This document shows positions 7,192 through 16,792 of a DNA stretch of 55,164 nt, one piece after another. The position numbers and the translations under genes were made by a program. Position 1 is the stretch's first letter; each line of letters starts with the position of its first letter. The notes under the pieces are model-generated. The model ran no database searches, was not told the origin of the DNA, and was given only the letters and a program-made list of their open reading frames with translations. The DNA is taken from the NCBI GenBank assembly GCA_012729555.1, contig JAAYCX010000091.1:1-55164 (forward strand), read 5' to 3'. Source of the stretch: Acidobacteriota bacterium (lineage in GTDB: Bacteria; Acidobacteriota; UBA6911).

Positions 7192-8486
7192 TTTTTCACC
7201 CCCACTTTCCAGTTGCTCCCCCGGACCTCTTTCGGCAGCGCCAGGCGCCCTTTGATCGCCGACGCGGCGGCGACGGCGGGCGAGGCGAGGTAGACCTCGC
7301 TCGCGGTGTGCCCCATGCGCCCCACGAAGTTGCGGTTGGTCGTGGCCACGGCCTTTTCCCCCTTCGCCAGGATGCCCATGTGGCCGCCCAGGCAGGGCCC
7401 GCAGGTCGGGGGGGAGATGACGCACCCGGCCGCCATGAAGATGTCCATCAGCCCCTCCTCGAGCGCCTGCCGGAAGACGAGGGGGGTGGCGGGCATGATG
7501 AGGGTCCGCACCCTGGGGCTCACCCTTTTGCCCTTCAGCAGCTTCGCCGCCTGGCGCAGGTCCTCGATCCGGCCGTTGGTGCACGACCCGATGACGGCCT
7601 GGTCGATGACGACGTTTCTGGCCCTGGATACCGGTACGACGTTCGAGGGGAGGTGGGGCAGGGCAACGACCGGCTCCATGCCGGTGACGTCGAACACCTC
7701 GACCCGCTCGTACTCCGCGCCGGGGTCCGACTGGTAGTAGCGCGGCTTGCGCTGCGCCCGCTTTTCGACATAGGCGCGGGTGGTGTCGTCGGGAGGGATG
7801 ATGCCGGTCTTGGCGCCCGCCTCGATGGCCATGTTGCTCATGGTCAGCCTCCCCTCCATCGACAGGCGGTCGATCACCGGCCCCGTAATCTCCAGGGCCC
7901 GGTAGTTGGCCCCTTCCACCCCCAGGCGCCCGATCGCGGTCAGGATCAGGTCCTTGCCGGTCACGTCGGCGGGGAGGCGTCCCTTGAAGATCAGTTTGAT
8001 GGTCGGCGGAACCTTGAACCAGGCCTTCCCGGTCAGCATCGCCGCGCCCAGGTCGGTCGAGCCCACCCCGGTGGAGAAGGCGCCGAGCGCCCCGTAGGTG
8101 CAGGTATGCGAGTCGGCCCCGATCATCAGGTCGCCCGGCACGACGACCCCCTGTTCGGGCAGAAGCGCGTGTTCGACCCCGACCTCCCCCTGGTCCCAGT
8201 AATAGACGAGTTTCTGCTCCCGCGCAAATTCACGCAGGATCCTGGCCTGTTCGGCCGACTGGATATCCTTGTTGGGGGTGAAATGATCGGGAACCAGGAC
8301 CACCTTTCCGCGGTGGAACACCTTCGTGCCGCCGTTCTGATAAAAGGCCTGGATGGCCAGGGGCGCGGTGATGTCGTTGCCGAGGCAGAGGTCGAGCCTG
8401 GCCAGGACGATGTCGCCCGGGCTCACGCTTTTGACGCCCGCCGCGCGCGCCAGGATCTTTTCCCCCAGGGTCATGGGTCTGGGCAT
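7188..8486 (-). CDS. leuC: 3-isopropylmalate dehydratase large subunit
   Basis: 432 residues of the aconitase family, of the shorter LeuC type (about 420 residues). Visible motifs include [13 protein letters not shown], the DHFTPNKD segment, [15 protein letters not shown], the cluster cysteine region [14 protein letters not shown], and the paired cluster ligands in [13 protein letters not shown]. The enzyme carries a [4Fe-4S] cluster and isomerises 2- to 3-isopropylmalate with LeuD. It lies between asd (80 bp upstream) and leuD (4-bp overlap), so asd-leuC-leuD are probably one transcript. Confidence 0.95.
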   Translation of the reverse strand: MPRPMTLGEKILARAAGVKSVSPGDIVLARLDLCLGNDITAPLAIQAFYQNGGTKVFHRGKVVLVPDHFTPNKDIQSAEQARILREFAREQKLVYYWDQGEVGVEHALLPEQGVVVPGDLMIGADSHTCTYGALGAFSTGVGSTDLGAAMLTGKAWFKVPPTIKLIFKGRLPADVTGKDLILTAIGRLGVEGANYRALEITGPVIDRLSMEGRLTMSNMAIEAGAKTGIIPPDDTTRAYVEKRAQRKPRYYQSDPGAEYERVEVFDVTGMEPVVALPHLPSNVVPVSRARNVVIDQAVIGSCTNGRIEDLRQAAKLLKGKRVSPRVRTLIMPATPLVFRQALEEGLMDIFMAAGCVISPPTCGPCLGGHMGILAKGEKAVATTNRNFVGRMGHTASEVYLASPAVAAASAIKGRLALPKEVRGSNWKVGVKK

Positions 8487-8566
8487 GCTTCATACTCCTT
8501 TCAATGGGTGGGCCGCCTTGCGCTGCGGCCGCAACAGGGTGCCATCCGTTCTGTGAAACGGGTGTG

Positions 8567-9682
8567 TCAACGCCCGAGGTGTCCGCGCAGGATGGCCAGC
8601 ATCCTGTGCAGGGGTTCCGCCGCTCCCCACAGGAGCTGGTCCCCCACGGAGAAGGCGGTGAGAAATCGGTCCCCCATCGTCATCTTGCGGAGGCGTCCCA
8701 CCGGCACCTCGAGGGTGCCCGAGACCGCCGCCGGGCTGAGGCGCCGGAGGGTGTCTTCCTTCGTGTTGGGGACCACGGTGACCCAGTCGTTGGCGCGCGC
8801 GATCCTGTCCTCGATCTCGTCGAGCGGGACGTCCTTTTTCAGCCTGATGGTGAACCCCTGGGAGTGGCAGCGCATGGCGCCCACCCGGACGCAGGCGCCG
8901 TCCACCGGGATCTCCCTCTCCGTGCCGAGGATCCGGTTGGTTTCGGCCATCCCCTTCCACTCTTCGCGCGTCTGGCCCCGCTCCACGGCGCGGTCGATCC
9001 ACGGGATGAGGCTGGCGGCGAGCGGCGCGCCGAACTGCCTGACCGGCAGGTCGCCGGACCGGAGGACGCCGGTCACGGCGCGGTCGAGATCGAGCGCCGT
9101 GGCCGAAGGGTCCTCGAGCACCGGCCGGACCCCGGTCGCGATCGCCGCCATCTGCGCGACCAGTTCCTGCATATTCGCGGCTCCTGCCCCCGAGGCGGCC
9201 TGGTAGGTCATCGTCGACACCCACTCCACCAGGTCGGCCCTGAAGAGGCCGTCGAGCGCCATCAGCATCAGGCTGACCGTGCAGTTGCCCCCGACGTAGG
9301 TCCGGATTCCGGCGGCCAGGGCCTTGTCGATCACCGGGCGGTTGACCGGGTCCAGGACGATGCGCGCGTCGTCGGCCATGCGCAAGGTCGACGCCGCGTC
9401 GATCCAGTAACCGCGCCATCCGGAGGCGCGCAGCTGTTTATAGACGGCGGAGGTGTACTCCCCCCCCTGGCAGGTGACGACGGCATCGAGCCGCCCGAGG
9501 GCGCCCATGTCGTAAGCGTCTTCCAGGACCGTTTCCCCCTTCCCGGCATCGGGGCCGCGGCCGCCGATGTCGGAGGTGGAGAAGAAACTGGATTCGAGGC
9601 CGGAAAACCCCTCGGTGGCGCGCATGCGCTCCATGAGAACCGACCCGACCATGCCCCGCCATCCGATGAATCCGACTCTCAC
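8567..9682 (-). CDS. asd: Aspartate-semialdehyde dehydrogenase
   Basis: 371 residues. It reduces aspartyl phosphate to aspartate semialdehyde with NADPH, the branch point to lysine/diaminopimelate, threonine and methionine. The N-terminus [18 protein letters not shown] is almost identical to the enterobacterial Asd form, and the catalytic cysteine is Cys134 in [20 protein letters not shown] holds the conserved acid/base histidine. It is therefore the long gamma-proteobacterial-type enzyme, not the short Gram-positive type. Aspartokinase, DapA and DapB of the same pathway are encoded about 9-12 kb away in this window. It is the first gene of the asd-leuC-leuD unit. Confidence 0.95.
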   Translation of the reverse strand: MRVGFIGWRGMVGSVLMERMRATEGFSGLESSFFSTSDIGGRGPDAGKGETVLEDAYDMGALGRLDAVVTCQGGEYTSAVYKQLRASGWRGYWIDAASTLRMADDARIVLDPVNRPVIDKALAAGIRTYVGGNCTVSLMLMALDGLFRADLVEWVSTMTYQAASGAGAANMQELVAQMAAIATGVRPVLEDPSATALDLDRAVTGVLRSGDLPVRQFGAPLAASLIPWIDRAVERGQTREEWKGMAETNRILGTEREIPVDGACVRVGAMRCHSQGFTIRLKKDVPLDEIEDRIARANDWVTVVPNTKEDTLRRLSPAAVSGTLEVPVGRLRKMTMGDRFLTAFSVGDQLLWGAAEPLHRMLAILRGHLGR

Positions 9683-9841
9683 GCTTCCGTCCTCCCCCGG
9701 GCCCGCCGTCCGTCATGAGGGGCCACCGCCTTATATTAGCGTATCCGCGCCCCTCATCGCAGGGATAAAAATATTCCCGTTTCCGCCTCGTGCCGATATG
9801 ATGGGGGGCGCCCCGGGAACATCGGACGGATCGGACCTGCC

Positions 9842-10480
9842 ATGGATCAGCGTTTCGGAGAGATCGTAGAGAAAATCGACGGGCACCTCGGCCAGCACCC
9901 CAATATCTCCATACGGCTGCTGGCCGGGAAACTGGGCCTCGCCCCCGGGCGGATCGAGGAGGCGCTCGCCGCGGTCGAGGGGATCTCTTTCGAGCAGTTC
10001 CGGGAGGCGAAACGCCTCGAGCGGGCGTTCGAGCAGCTCGGCGCGCTGAGTCCCGCGGCTAACGGTCCCTACGATGTCGTCCGTGCGCGCCGCCGCCTGG
10101 CCATTCCCCGGGCCACGGTCCGTTACGGCTTCCCCTCTTTCTACCGGCGCCGCATCGGATATTCGCACCCCTGCCCGATGGTCGATCTGAGCCGTGACGG
10201 GATGGCCCTGCTGGCCGACAGCGCGGAAAGCCCCGGCCGGCGGGTGGCGCTCCTGCTGAAATTTCCGGGCGTGGAGCACGAGGCCTGCCTCGAGGGGCGG
10301 GTCGTCTACGCCGTGGCGACCGGGATCGCCGGGTACCGCTATCGCGTCGGCATCCGGTTTCTCCCTTTCGTGGCCGGCAAGGGGGGAAACGACCTCCGGG
10401 TGCTGGAGATCCTCGAGGAGATCGAGCGGCAATACGCCCCTCGGACGGGGGGGGCTAGAGCGACAGGAAGCTTTCCCTGA
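9842..10480 (+). CDS. PilZ-domain protein with N-terminal helical region
   Basis: 212 residues. The C-terminal part (about 95-200) has the features of a PilZ cyclic-di-GMP binding domain: an arginine cluster YRRR, the DLSRDGMALL motif ((D/N)xSxxG), then GRVVYA and YRVGIRF strands. The N-terminal 80 residues are helical, with LLAGKLGLAPGRIEEALAAV resembling a winged-helix/DnaA-like segment, possibly a DNA- or protein-binding region. It is divergent from asd. Its 3' end overlaps the converging phosphoesterase gene by 26 bp. A c-di-GMP-responsive role is likely; the target is unknown. Confidence 0.75.
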   Translation: MDQRFGEIVEKIDGHLGQHPNISIRLLAGKLGLAPGRIEEALAAVEGISFEQFREAKRLERAFEQLGALSPAANGPYDVVRARRRLAIPRATVRYGFPSFYRRRIGYSHPCPMVDLSRDGMALLADSAESPGRRVALLLKFPGVEHEACLEGRVVYAVATGIAGYRYRVGIRFLPFVAGKGGNDLRVLEILEEIERQYAPRTGGARATGSFP

Positions 10481-10919
10481 TCCCGAGCTCTCCGAACTCC
10501 AGGATCCCGAGCGTGGCCGATCGGTTGAACCTCAGCGGGCCGGCGCTCCCGGGATTGAAGTAGAGCACGCCGTCGCGTTTGTCGGCGCCCGCCACGTGGG
10601 AGTGCCCGTGGATCACGGCCGCCAGGTCGGCGGCGCGGGGGTGCACGTCGAGGCGGGAAAGGTCGTGGAGGACGTAGAGGCAATTCCCGGCGACCTCCAC
10701 GAGGGCGGTCTCGGGCAGGGGGCGCGCCCACGCCCCCCGGTCCACGTTGCCGCGGACGGCCGTCACGGGGGCGATCTTCCCGAGCCCCTCCAGCACCTCC
10801 GGAGCGCCGATGTCTCCGGCGTGGATGATGTGGGCGACGCCCGCGAGCGCCTCCAGCGCCTCCGGCCGGAGCACCCCGTGCGTGTCCGAAATGACCCCGA
10901 TCCTGAGGCGGCGCTCCAT
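10455..10919 (-). CDS. YfcE/MJ0936-type metallophosphoesterase
   Basis: 154 residues with the whole set of calcineurin-like phosphoesterase motifs: ISDTHG near residue 10, HAGDIG, GNVD, IHGHSH and FNPGS. This size and pattern match the YfcE/MJ0936 family of small metal-dependent phosphodiesterases, some of which act on cyclic nucleotides or model diesters in vitro. The cellular substrate is not known. It converges on, and overlaps by 26 bp, the PilZ gene, and is divergent from the flavin oxidoreductase gene. Confidence 0.9.
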   Translation of the reverse strand: MERRLRIGVISDTHGVLRPEALEALAGVAHIIHAGDIGAPEVLEGLGKIAPVTAVRGNVDRGAWARPLPETALVEVAGNCLYVLHDLSRLDVHPRAADLAAVIHGHSHVAGADKRDGVLYFNPGSAGPLRFNRSATLGILEFGELGIRESFLSL

Positions 10920-10984
10920 TTTCCCCTTCCTCCCCCCTCATTCTGCCTGCGGCTGACCGGGAACTCAACAGGCTCGATTTCCGG

Positions 10985-11012
10985 TTCTCAAGAGGATTTC
11001 TGGAGATATAAT
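10985..11012 (+). promoter_or_regulatory. Candidate promoter of the flavin oxidoreductase gene
   Basis: TTCTCA (10985-10990) and a perfect TATAAT (11007-11012) with a 16-bp spacer lie about 45 bp upstream of the ATG at 11058. The -35 is weak, so this rests mostly on the -10. Confidence 0.5.
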
Positions 11013-11057
11013 GGGGCCTCTTTGAACCCGTAACCAGTGGATCGAAAGGTGACACGC

Positions 11058-13154
11058 ATGAGCCATAGTCCCAGGTACGAAAAGCTCATGGAACCCGGCC
11101 GCATCGGGTCCGTGAAAACGAGAAACCGGATCATCAAATCGGGTGCCGGGATGCTGATGTGGCACGAGGACGACGTGCATATGCGTCCGGAGGTCCTCGC
11201 CTTTTACGAGGGGATCGCCCGGGGGGGCGTCGGGCTGCTGATCGTGGAGTCGCCCACCATCGACTACCCCCTGGGGGTGCGGTGGAAGGAACGGTACCGC
11301 ATCGACGACGACCGTTACATCCAGGGGCTCGGCGAACTGGTGGAGGTGATCCACCGGCACGGTTGCCCCACCTTCATGCAGATGAACCATGACGGTCCCT
11401 GGCAGGCGAAGCTCCCGTTCGCCCCCGAGCCCTTTTTCGAGGGGGAGCCGATCGGCGCTTCCCCGGTGACGCTCGACGCGGAGAGTGACTTCCACAACCA
11501 GGCTCCCCACGCCCTCACCGTCGAGGAGATCGAACAGGTCGTCGACAAGTTCGCCAGCGCCGCGGTCCGGGCCCGCAAGGCGGGGTTTGACGGCGTGGAC
11601 ATCAACGCCGCCAGCAGCCACCTGCTGCACAATTTCTTCTCCCCGTACTGGAACCGCCGGGAGGACGCCTACGGCGGGAGCGTGGAAAACCGGGCCCGCT
11701 TCGCCATGGAGGTGATCCGTGAAATCAAGAAGCGCCTCGGGGGTGATTTCCCGGTCTCCATGATCCTGAACGGGATCGAAATCGGCCAGGCCGCCGGCGT
11801 GGACAACCGCCGCTGCCTCACCCACGAGGACAGCCGCGCCATCGCCCGGCTGCTCGAAGAGGCGGGGGCCGACGCCATCCAGGTCCGGAGCCACTGGCTC
11901 GGCTACCACGTGGGGGCCTATCTCCCCGACGCCCTCTTCTACCCGGAGCCCCCCGTCCCGGTCGAGTCCTTCCCCCCGGAGTACGAGACCGGCCGCAGGG
12001 GGATCGGCGCCAACATCCGGCTCGCCGCCGGGATCAAGGAGGTCGTCCGAATCCCGGTCACGGTGGTCGGCCGGCTCGACGCCGACCTCGGCGAACAGCT
12101 GCTGCGGGAGGGCAAGGTCGATTTCATCGCCATGACGAGGCGGTTGCTGGCCGACCCGGAATACCCGAACAAGGTGGCCGCCGGGAAGATGGACGACATC
12201 GCCCCCTGCACCGCCTGCGACAACTGCCTGGGGAGCCGCCGCTGCAGGATCAACGGCCTGCTGGGAACCCCCTACAACACCATCGAGCCGGCGGCCAGGA
12301 AGAAAAAGGTCCTGGTGATCGGGGGCGGTCCCGCCGGGATGTCGGCCGCCCGGGTCGCCGCGCTGCGCGGACACACGGTCATCCTTTACGAGAAGGCGTC
12401 GGCCCTCGGGGGACTGCTGCCGCTCGCATCCATGGTCAAGGGGTCGCATCCGGAGGACCTGTCGCTCCTCATCCGCTATTTCGGGCGGCAGCTGAAACAG
12501 CTTGGGGTGAAGGTGGTCCTGGGGCGGGAGGTGAACCTCGGCACGGTCGAGGCGATCAAGCCGGACGTCGTGTTCCTGGCGACGGGCGGGGAGTCCGTCG
12601 CCCCCGAGATACCCGGGGCGGACGGCTCCATCGTGCTCAGCGGGGCGGTGCTCCACCGGAGGCTGAAATTCTTCCTGAAGTTCTTCAAGCCGGAGACCCT
12701 TCGAAACCTTTCGCGGTTCTACATGCCGATGGGGAAGCGGGTGATCGTCGTCGGAGGAGCCATCCAGGGGTGCGAGCTGGCCGAGTTTCTGGCCAAGCGC
12801 GGCCGGGAGGTGACGATCGTGGAGACCAAGGACTCGATAGGCGAGGGGATGGTCGACGCGCTGCTCGGGCACCTGATGATCTGGTTTGCGAAGAAGGGGG
12901 TGAAGCTCCACTGCGGCGTGCGGGAGTACGTCGGGATCAGCGACCAGGGACTGACCCTGGTCACCCGCGAGGGGGAACGGCTCACTCTCGAGGCCGATAC
13001 CATCGTATCCGCGCTGCCGCTCGGGCGGGTCGACGGGCTCCTCAAGGAGCTCGAGGAGAGGGTGCCCGAGGTGTATGCGATAGGAGACTGCAGGGAACCC
13101 CTCCTGATCGCGGACGCCATCGGCGCGGGGGTGCGCATAGCCCGCGAGGTATGA
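11058..13154 (+). CDS. NADH:flavin oxidoreductase / 2,4-dienoyl-CoA reductase-like (OYE family)
   Basis: 698 residues from ATG 11058, preceded by AGGTGA. The N-terminal half is an Old Yellow Enzyme TIM barrel (FMN), with SSHLLHNFFSP and REDAYGGSVENRARF as in FadH and related enzymes. A cysteine motif CTACDNCLGSRRC provides a [4Fe-4S] cluster. The second half has the FAD site VLVIGGGPAGMSAARVA and the NAD(P) site VIVVGGAIQGCELAEFL. This is the three-domain layout of 2,4-dienoyl-CoA reductase, trimethylamine dehydrogenase and bile-acid or enoate reductases. Substrate cannot be assigned from sequence. It stands alone with its own promoter. Confidence 0.9.
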   Translation: MSHSPRYEKLMEPGRIGSVKTRNRIIKSGAGMLMWHEDDVHMRPEVLAFYEGIARGGVGLLIVESPTIDYPLGVRWKERYRIDDDRYIQGLGELVEVIHRHGCPTFMQMNHDGPWQAKLPFAPEPFFEGEPIGASPVTLDAESDFHNQAPHALTVEEIEQVVDKFASAAVRARKAGFDGVDINAASSHLLHNFFSPYWNRREDAYGGSVENRARFAMEVIREIKKRLGGDFPVSMILNGIEIGQAAGVDNRRCLTHEDSRAIARLLEEAGADAIQVRSHWLGYHVGAYLPDALFYPEPPVPVESFPPEYETGRRGIGANIRLAAGIKEVVRIPVTVVGRLDADLGEQLLREGKVDFIAMTRRLLADPEYPNKVAAGKMDDIAPCTACDNCLGSRRCRINGLLGTPYNTIEPAARKKKVLVIGGGPAGMSAARVAALRGHTVILYEKASALGGLLPLASMVKGSHPEDLSLLIRYFGRQLKQLGVKVVLGREVNLGTVEAIKPDVVFLATGGESVAPEIPGADGSIVLSGAVLHRRLKFFLKFFKPETLRNLSRFYMPMGKRVIVVGGAIQGCELAEFLAKRGREVTIVETKDSIGEGMVDALLGHLMIWFAKKGVKLHCGVREYVGISDQGLTLVTREGERLTLEADTIVSALPLGRVDGLLKELEERVPEVYAIGDCREPLLIADAIGAGVRIAREV

Positions 13155-13222
13155 TCTTCTTTGGACTCAACCCCGCCGCCCCGGGGTGCTATGATTAGGG
13201 GTCTTGTAGAGGGGGCAGGGGC

Positions 13223-14041
13223 ATGCATCGAGTGGAAAAGGCGGTGATCATGGCGCGCGGGCTGGGGACGCGGATGCGTTCCGAGGACGGCTCCGCCCGG
13301 CTCGACCGGGGCCAGAGCTTGGTGGCCGCCGCCGGCGTCAAGGCCATGATCCCGATCGGGCGCCCCTTCCTGGATTACGTCCTGAGCGCGCTCGCGGACG
13401 CCGGCTACAGGCGCGTGTGCCTCGTCATCGGCCCCGAGCACGGGTTGATCCGGGATTATTACGAGGTCGAGTCGCCCCCCGGGAGGATCGGGGTCGATTT
13501 CGCAATCCAGGAAAAGCCCCTCGGAACGGCCGATGCCGTGCTGGCGGCCGAAAGCTTCGTCGGCGGGGACCTGTTCCTGCTCCTCAACTCGGACAACTAC
13601 TACCCGCCGGAAACCCTCGCGGCCATGGGGCGCCTGGACCGCTCCGGGATCGCGCTTTTCGAGCGGGACGCCCTGGTGGCTTCCGGAAATATCCCCGAAG
13701 AGCGCGTGCTCAAATTCGCAGTCGCGAAGACCGGCCCCGACGGTTTTCTCGAGCGCATCATCGAGAAGCCGAGTGCGGACGCCGTCCGGGAGCTGGGACC
13801 TCCGGTCCTCGTCAGCATGAACTGCTGGGTCTTTTCCCCGGCCATTTTCGAAGCCTGCCGCAGCGTCAGGCCCTCGGCGCGGGGCGAACTGGAACTGACC
13901 GATGCGGTCCAGTTCGCCATGAAGGCGCTCGGGGAGCCGATCCGCGCGCTCACCTTCCGGGATTCGGTGCTGGACCTGTCCAGCCGTTCGGACATCGCCC
14001 CGGTGGCGGAGAAATTGAAGAGCATCCAACCCAATCCCTGA
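13223..14041 (+). CDS. Sugar-phosphate nucleotidyltransferase family protein
   Basis: 272 residues of the NTP-transferase fold. The nucleotide loop is AVIMARGLGTRMR, a variant of the usual GGxGTR. It is followed by KAMIPIGRPFLDYVL, AIQEKPLGTADAVL, LLNSDNYY and RIIEKPSAD, and near the end LELTDAVQFAM. These match glucose-1-phosphate thymidylyl/uridylyl-type enzymes that make NDP-sugars, but the enzyme is shorter than most and its sugar is not predictable. AGGGGG lies upstream of the ATG. It precedes SHMT on the same strand with an 80-bp gap; no functional link is obvious. Confidence 0.8.
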   Translation: MHRVEKAVIMARGLGTRMRSEDGSARLDRGQSLVAAAGVKAMIPIGRPFLDYVLSALADAGYRRVCLVIGPEHGLIRDYYEVESPPGRIGVDFAIQEKPLGTADAVLAAESFVGGDLFLLLNSDNYYPPETLAAMGRLDRSGIALFERDALVASGNIPEERVLKFAVAKTGPDGFLERIIEKPSADAVRELGPPVLVSMNCWVFSPAIFEACRSVRPSARGELELTDAVQFAMKALGEPIRALTFRDSVLDLSSRSDIAPVAEKLKSIQPNP

Positions 14042-14121
14042 CCCGCGATTGCGGCAGACGATCCCGGATGGCGGCCCCTGCAGCGGTTGCAGGCCCGCGG
14101 CCCGGGAACTGGAGAACGACC

Positions 14122-15594
14122 ATGAATGCGTTAGAACACAAGCTCGGTGAACTCGCGGACAGAATTGTGGAGAACAACCTCTGGCGGCAGCGGGAATGCT
14201 GCAACCTCATCCCCTCCGAAAACACCCCGTCCCTCTTTGTCAAGCTTTGCGAGATCGGGGACCCCTCCGGACGGTACGCCGAACACAAGACGGCGCTCAA
14301 AAGGGAACTGGAGTCGCTGGCCGGGAGCGGCGCCCTCAAGGGGGACCAGGTGTACTACTACCAGGGGGCCGATTTCATCTACCGGATGGAGGAGCGCCTG
14401 AAGGCCGAATTCGCCGAGTTCATCGGTGCGACCGACGTCGAAACGCGCCCGGTGAGCGGCCAGATGGCCAACGAAATCGTCTTCAAGGGGCTGGTTAAAT
14501 TCCTCTCGGCGAAGCCGGCCGGGTTCCCCTCCCTCGGCCCGACCGGACGGCTGCAGTGCGTCATGAACAACGACCTGAATTACGGCGGCCACCTGTCGGC
14601 GCAGCCTTACGGCGCCCTGTACAATTTCGCCGAGGACCACATCGTCAACTTTCCCGCCGATGCCCGCAACCCCTACCGGATCGACGTCGAGAAGATGCTG
14701 GACATGGTGGACCGGAACCGGCCGTCCCTCATCGTGTTCGGCAAGAGCATGTTTCTCCACCCCGAGCCGATCGGGCAGCTGAGGACCTTTCTCCAGACCG
14801 TGCCCGAATACCGGCCGCTGGTGATGTACGACGCCGCCCACGTCATGGGGATCCTCGGGGCGGAGTTCCAGGATCCGCTGGCCGAAGGCGCCCTGGTGGT
14901 GACCGGATCGACCCACAAGACTTTCTTCGGACCCCAGCGGGGCATCATCGCGGCGAGGATTCCCGAAGGATCCCCCTGGCGGAAGCTCTGGTCGGACATC
15001 GTCGCCCGCACCTTTCCCGGGTCCACGAGCAACCATCACCTGGGGACCCAACTCGCGATGCTGGCGGCGACCATGGAGATGAATGCGTTCAAGACCGAAT
15101 ACCAGGCCCAGGTCCTGTCCAACGCGCGGGCGTTCGCCTCGGCCTGTGCCGCCGAGGGTATCCCGGTCGAAGGGGAGGAATCGGAGGGGTACACGCACAC
15201 GCACCAGGTGCTTCTGCGCGTCGAGCGTTTCGGGGACGCCAAGGAGATCGCTTCCCGGCTCGAGGCGAACAACGTGATCACCAACTACCAGGCCCTTCCC
15301 GGGGACGCCACCTTCTACCACCCCAGCGGCATCCGCACGGGGGTCCAGGAAATGACGCGGTTCGGGATGAAGGAGCCAGATTTCGGAGACCTCGCACGGC
15401 TCATGGCCGACATCATCGTGAGGAACAGGACGATGGCGGCCGAGGTCCGGGAATTTCGGGGCCGGTTCAGCACCATGGAGTACTGCCTGACGACGGAACA
15501 GACCCTCCGTATCGCGCCCGGAATTCTCGAGAGCGTTTTCCCCGGGCGGGGGGCGTTTCGCGGATTCGCCGGAGCCTTGAACAAACTGGGTTAG
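14122..15594 (+). CDS. glyA: Serine hydroxymethyltransferase (long form)
   Basis: 490 residues; a PLP-dependent fold-type I enzyme interconverting serine and glycine with tetrahydrofolate. The active-site lysine lies in GSTHKTFFGPQRG, the counterpart of THKTLRGPRGG. NLIPSENTPS near residue 30, the DAAHVMG strand and TNYQALPG are also conserved. It is about 70 residues longer than common bacterial GlyA, with an extra segment between residues 60 and 110 and a C-terminal extension, resembling a less common long SHMT group. GGAG at 14111-14114 places the start at 14122. GcvH of the glycine cleavage system is encoded 0.7 kb away on the other strand. A paralogue with another amino-acid substrate cannot be excluded. 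Confidence 0.85.
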   Translation: MNALEHKLGELADRIVENNLWRQRECCNLIPSENTPSLFVKLCEIGDPSGRYAEHKTALKRELESLAGSGALKGDQVYYYQGADFIYRMEERLKAEFAEFIGATDVETRPVSGQMANEIVFKGLVKFLSAKPAGFPSLGPTGRLQCVMNNDLNYGGHLSAQPYGALYNFAEDHIVNFPADARNPYRIDVEKMLDMVDRNRPSLIVFGKSMFLHPEPIGQLRTFLQTVPEYRPLVMYDAAHVMGILGAEFQDPLAEGALVVTGSTHKTFFGPQRGIIAARIPEGSPWRKLWSDIVARTFPGSTSNHHLGTQLAMLAATMEMNAFKTEYQAQVLSNARAFASACAAEGIPVEGEESEGYTHTHQVLLRVERFGDAKEIASRLEANNVITNYQALPGDATFYHPSGIRTGVQEMTRFGMKEPDFGDLARLMADIIVRNRTMAAEVREFRGRFSTMEYCLTTEQTLRIAPGILESVFPGRGAFRGFAGALNKLG

Positions 15595-15600
15595 GGCCGC

Positions 15601-15630
15601 CCGCCGGGGAAGGGTGCCCCTCCCCGGCGG
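15601..15630. terminator. Bidirectional terminator hairpin
   Basis: Perfect 10-bp inverted repeat (15601-15610 with 15621-15630) in the 42 bp between the converging SHMT gene and the gene at 15637. It is GC-rich with a weak T content downstream, so function rests on position and stem strength. Confidence 0.6.
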
Positions 15631-15636
15631 AAAGCC

Positions 15637-16152
15637 TCAGGAAAACCGGAGGCCGCTGGGAAAGATCGACCGGCACTGCACGCCCCAGACGCCGTCCAGG
15701 CAGGTCACGACCCAGAGGGCCTGGTAGGTGGCGTAGCGCGAGTCGTTGGCCTGGTGCATGCTGAACTGCAGCTCGAAATGGACCTTGTCCTCGCAGAACT
15801 GGCGCATCGTGCAGGAATCCAGGGTGCTGTAGGTCCATCCCTCGCCGGCCAGGGCCTGGAAATCGATCTGGAACGATTCGGGGTCCTGGAGGATGCTCAC
15901 ATCGCTCCCCGCGATCTGGATGTGCGGATAATGGAGCGTGCGGCGCCCACGCTCCAGGTCCCGCGCGTTGAGGGCGGAAAAGAAATCGTCCACCGGCCGG
16001 CGCGCATCCGCTTCGATTTCCGATTCCTTCATCCCGGCGGCGCTGATATAGCCCATCAGCAGCGACAGCCCCCCCAGCACGCCCAGGGAAACCTTGGCCG
16101 CTTTCCCCCAACCGGTTTTCTGCTTCGCGTCCTCTTCCGATGATTCGACCAT
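15637..16152 (-). CDS. Membrane-anchored hypothetical protein (NTF2-like/DUF4864 type)
   Basis: 171 residues. A single hydrophobic segment (VSLGVLGGLSLLMGYISAAG, residues 21-40) follows a charged lysine-rich N-terminus, so the protein is probably a type II anchored membrane protein. The remaining 130 residues begin with a helix (DDFFSALNARDLERG) and continue with several strands, a layout typical of NTF2-like folds such as DUF4864. The two cysteine-containing segments CTMRQFCED and TCLDGVWGVQC stand out. Function is unknown. It is the last gene of the minus-strand run, 114 bp after gcvH, and converges on SHMT. Confidence 0.65.
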   Translation of the reverse strand: MVESSEEDAKQKTGWGKAAKVSLGVLGGLSLLMGYISAAGMKESEIEADARRPVDDFFSALNARDLERGRRTLHYPHIQIAGSDVSILQDPESFQIDFQALAGEGWTYSTLDSCTMRQFCEDKVHFELQFSMHQANDSRYATYQALWVVTCLDGVWGVQCRSIFPSGLRFS

Positions 16153-16266
16153 ACCCGGTCATGCTCCTTTTGACGTCGCAGCCATATTCTGTATCGGGAC
16201 CCTCCCGGAGTCAATCCCGGGGTCGGGCCGGAGGCCGTCCCCGCCCTGTCGGGGCCGCGGCCGCTT

Positions 16267-16653
16267 TCAGGCGGACTGTTCCTGCAGGTATTCAGCGTAT
16301 TCTTCGGCGTTGAGCAACCCGTGCAGCTCCTCCGGCCGGATGATGCGGATCTTGATCATCCATGCGTCCTGGTGCGGGGACTCGTTGAGGAGTTCGGGCT
16401 TTTCCGCCAGCAGGGCGTTCACCTCCACCACCTCCCCGGCAACGGGACAGAATATCTCCGACACCGCCTTGACCGATTCCACCGAACCGAAGGGGTCGCC
16501 CGCCTCGAAGGTGTCCCCCACCTCGGGAAGGTCTGCGAACACCACGTCCCCGAGCTCGTGCTGGGCGTATTCCGTTATCCCGATGGTCCCGATGTCTCCC
16601 TGGACGAGGATCCATTCGTGGTCTTTGCTGTAGGCATAATCTGCAGGGTACAT
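16267..16653 (-). CDS. gcvH: Glycine cleavage system H protein
   Basis: 128 residues. The lipoyl-attachment lysine is Lys62 in SVESVKAVSE, and the flanking pattern HEWILVQGDIGTIGITEYAQ and SPVAGEV-like CPVAGEVVEVN is diagnostic of GcvH. H protein shuttles the aminomethyl group between P, T and L proteins in glycine cleavage, and in some bacteria is the platform for lipoyl assembly. An ideal GGAGGTG site lies 6 nt before the ATG. No gcvP, gcvT or lipoate gene is next to it; ctaB is 139 bp upstream on the same strand, and a TATAAT on the minus strand at 16735-16730 might be its own -10. Confidence 0.93.
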   Translation of the reverse strand: MYPADYAYSKDHEWILVQGDIGTIGITEYAQHELGDVVFADLPEVGDTFEAGDPFGSVESVKAVSEIFCPVAGEVVEVNALLAEKPELLNESPHQDAWMIKIRIIRPEELHGLLNAEEYAEYLQEQSA

Positions 16654-16792
16654 TGATCCACCTCCTGTTGCTGGTTTGCCGCCGCCCGCTCCCTCCCGGG
16701 CCCGCGAAGGCCGCGCCTCCTCGGTCATGATTATAATGCCAAAAGAGGTTTTCGCGCCCGGGTATTCTGCGGCGGGGCGCTCCCCGCCGGGT

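Noticed and set aside
13417-14121. Extended N-terminus of SHMT
   Set aside because: The open frame runs upstream through the nucleotidyltransferase gene in another frame; the family start and the GGAG site place translation at 14122.
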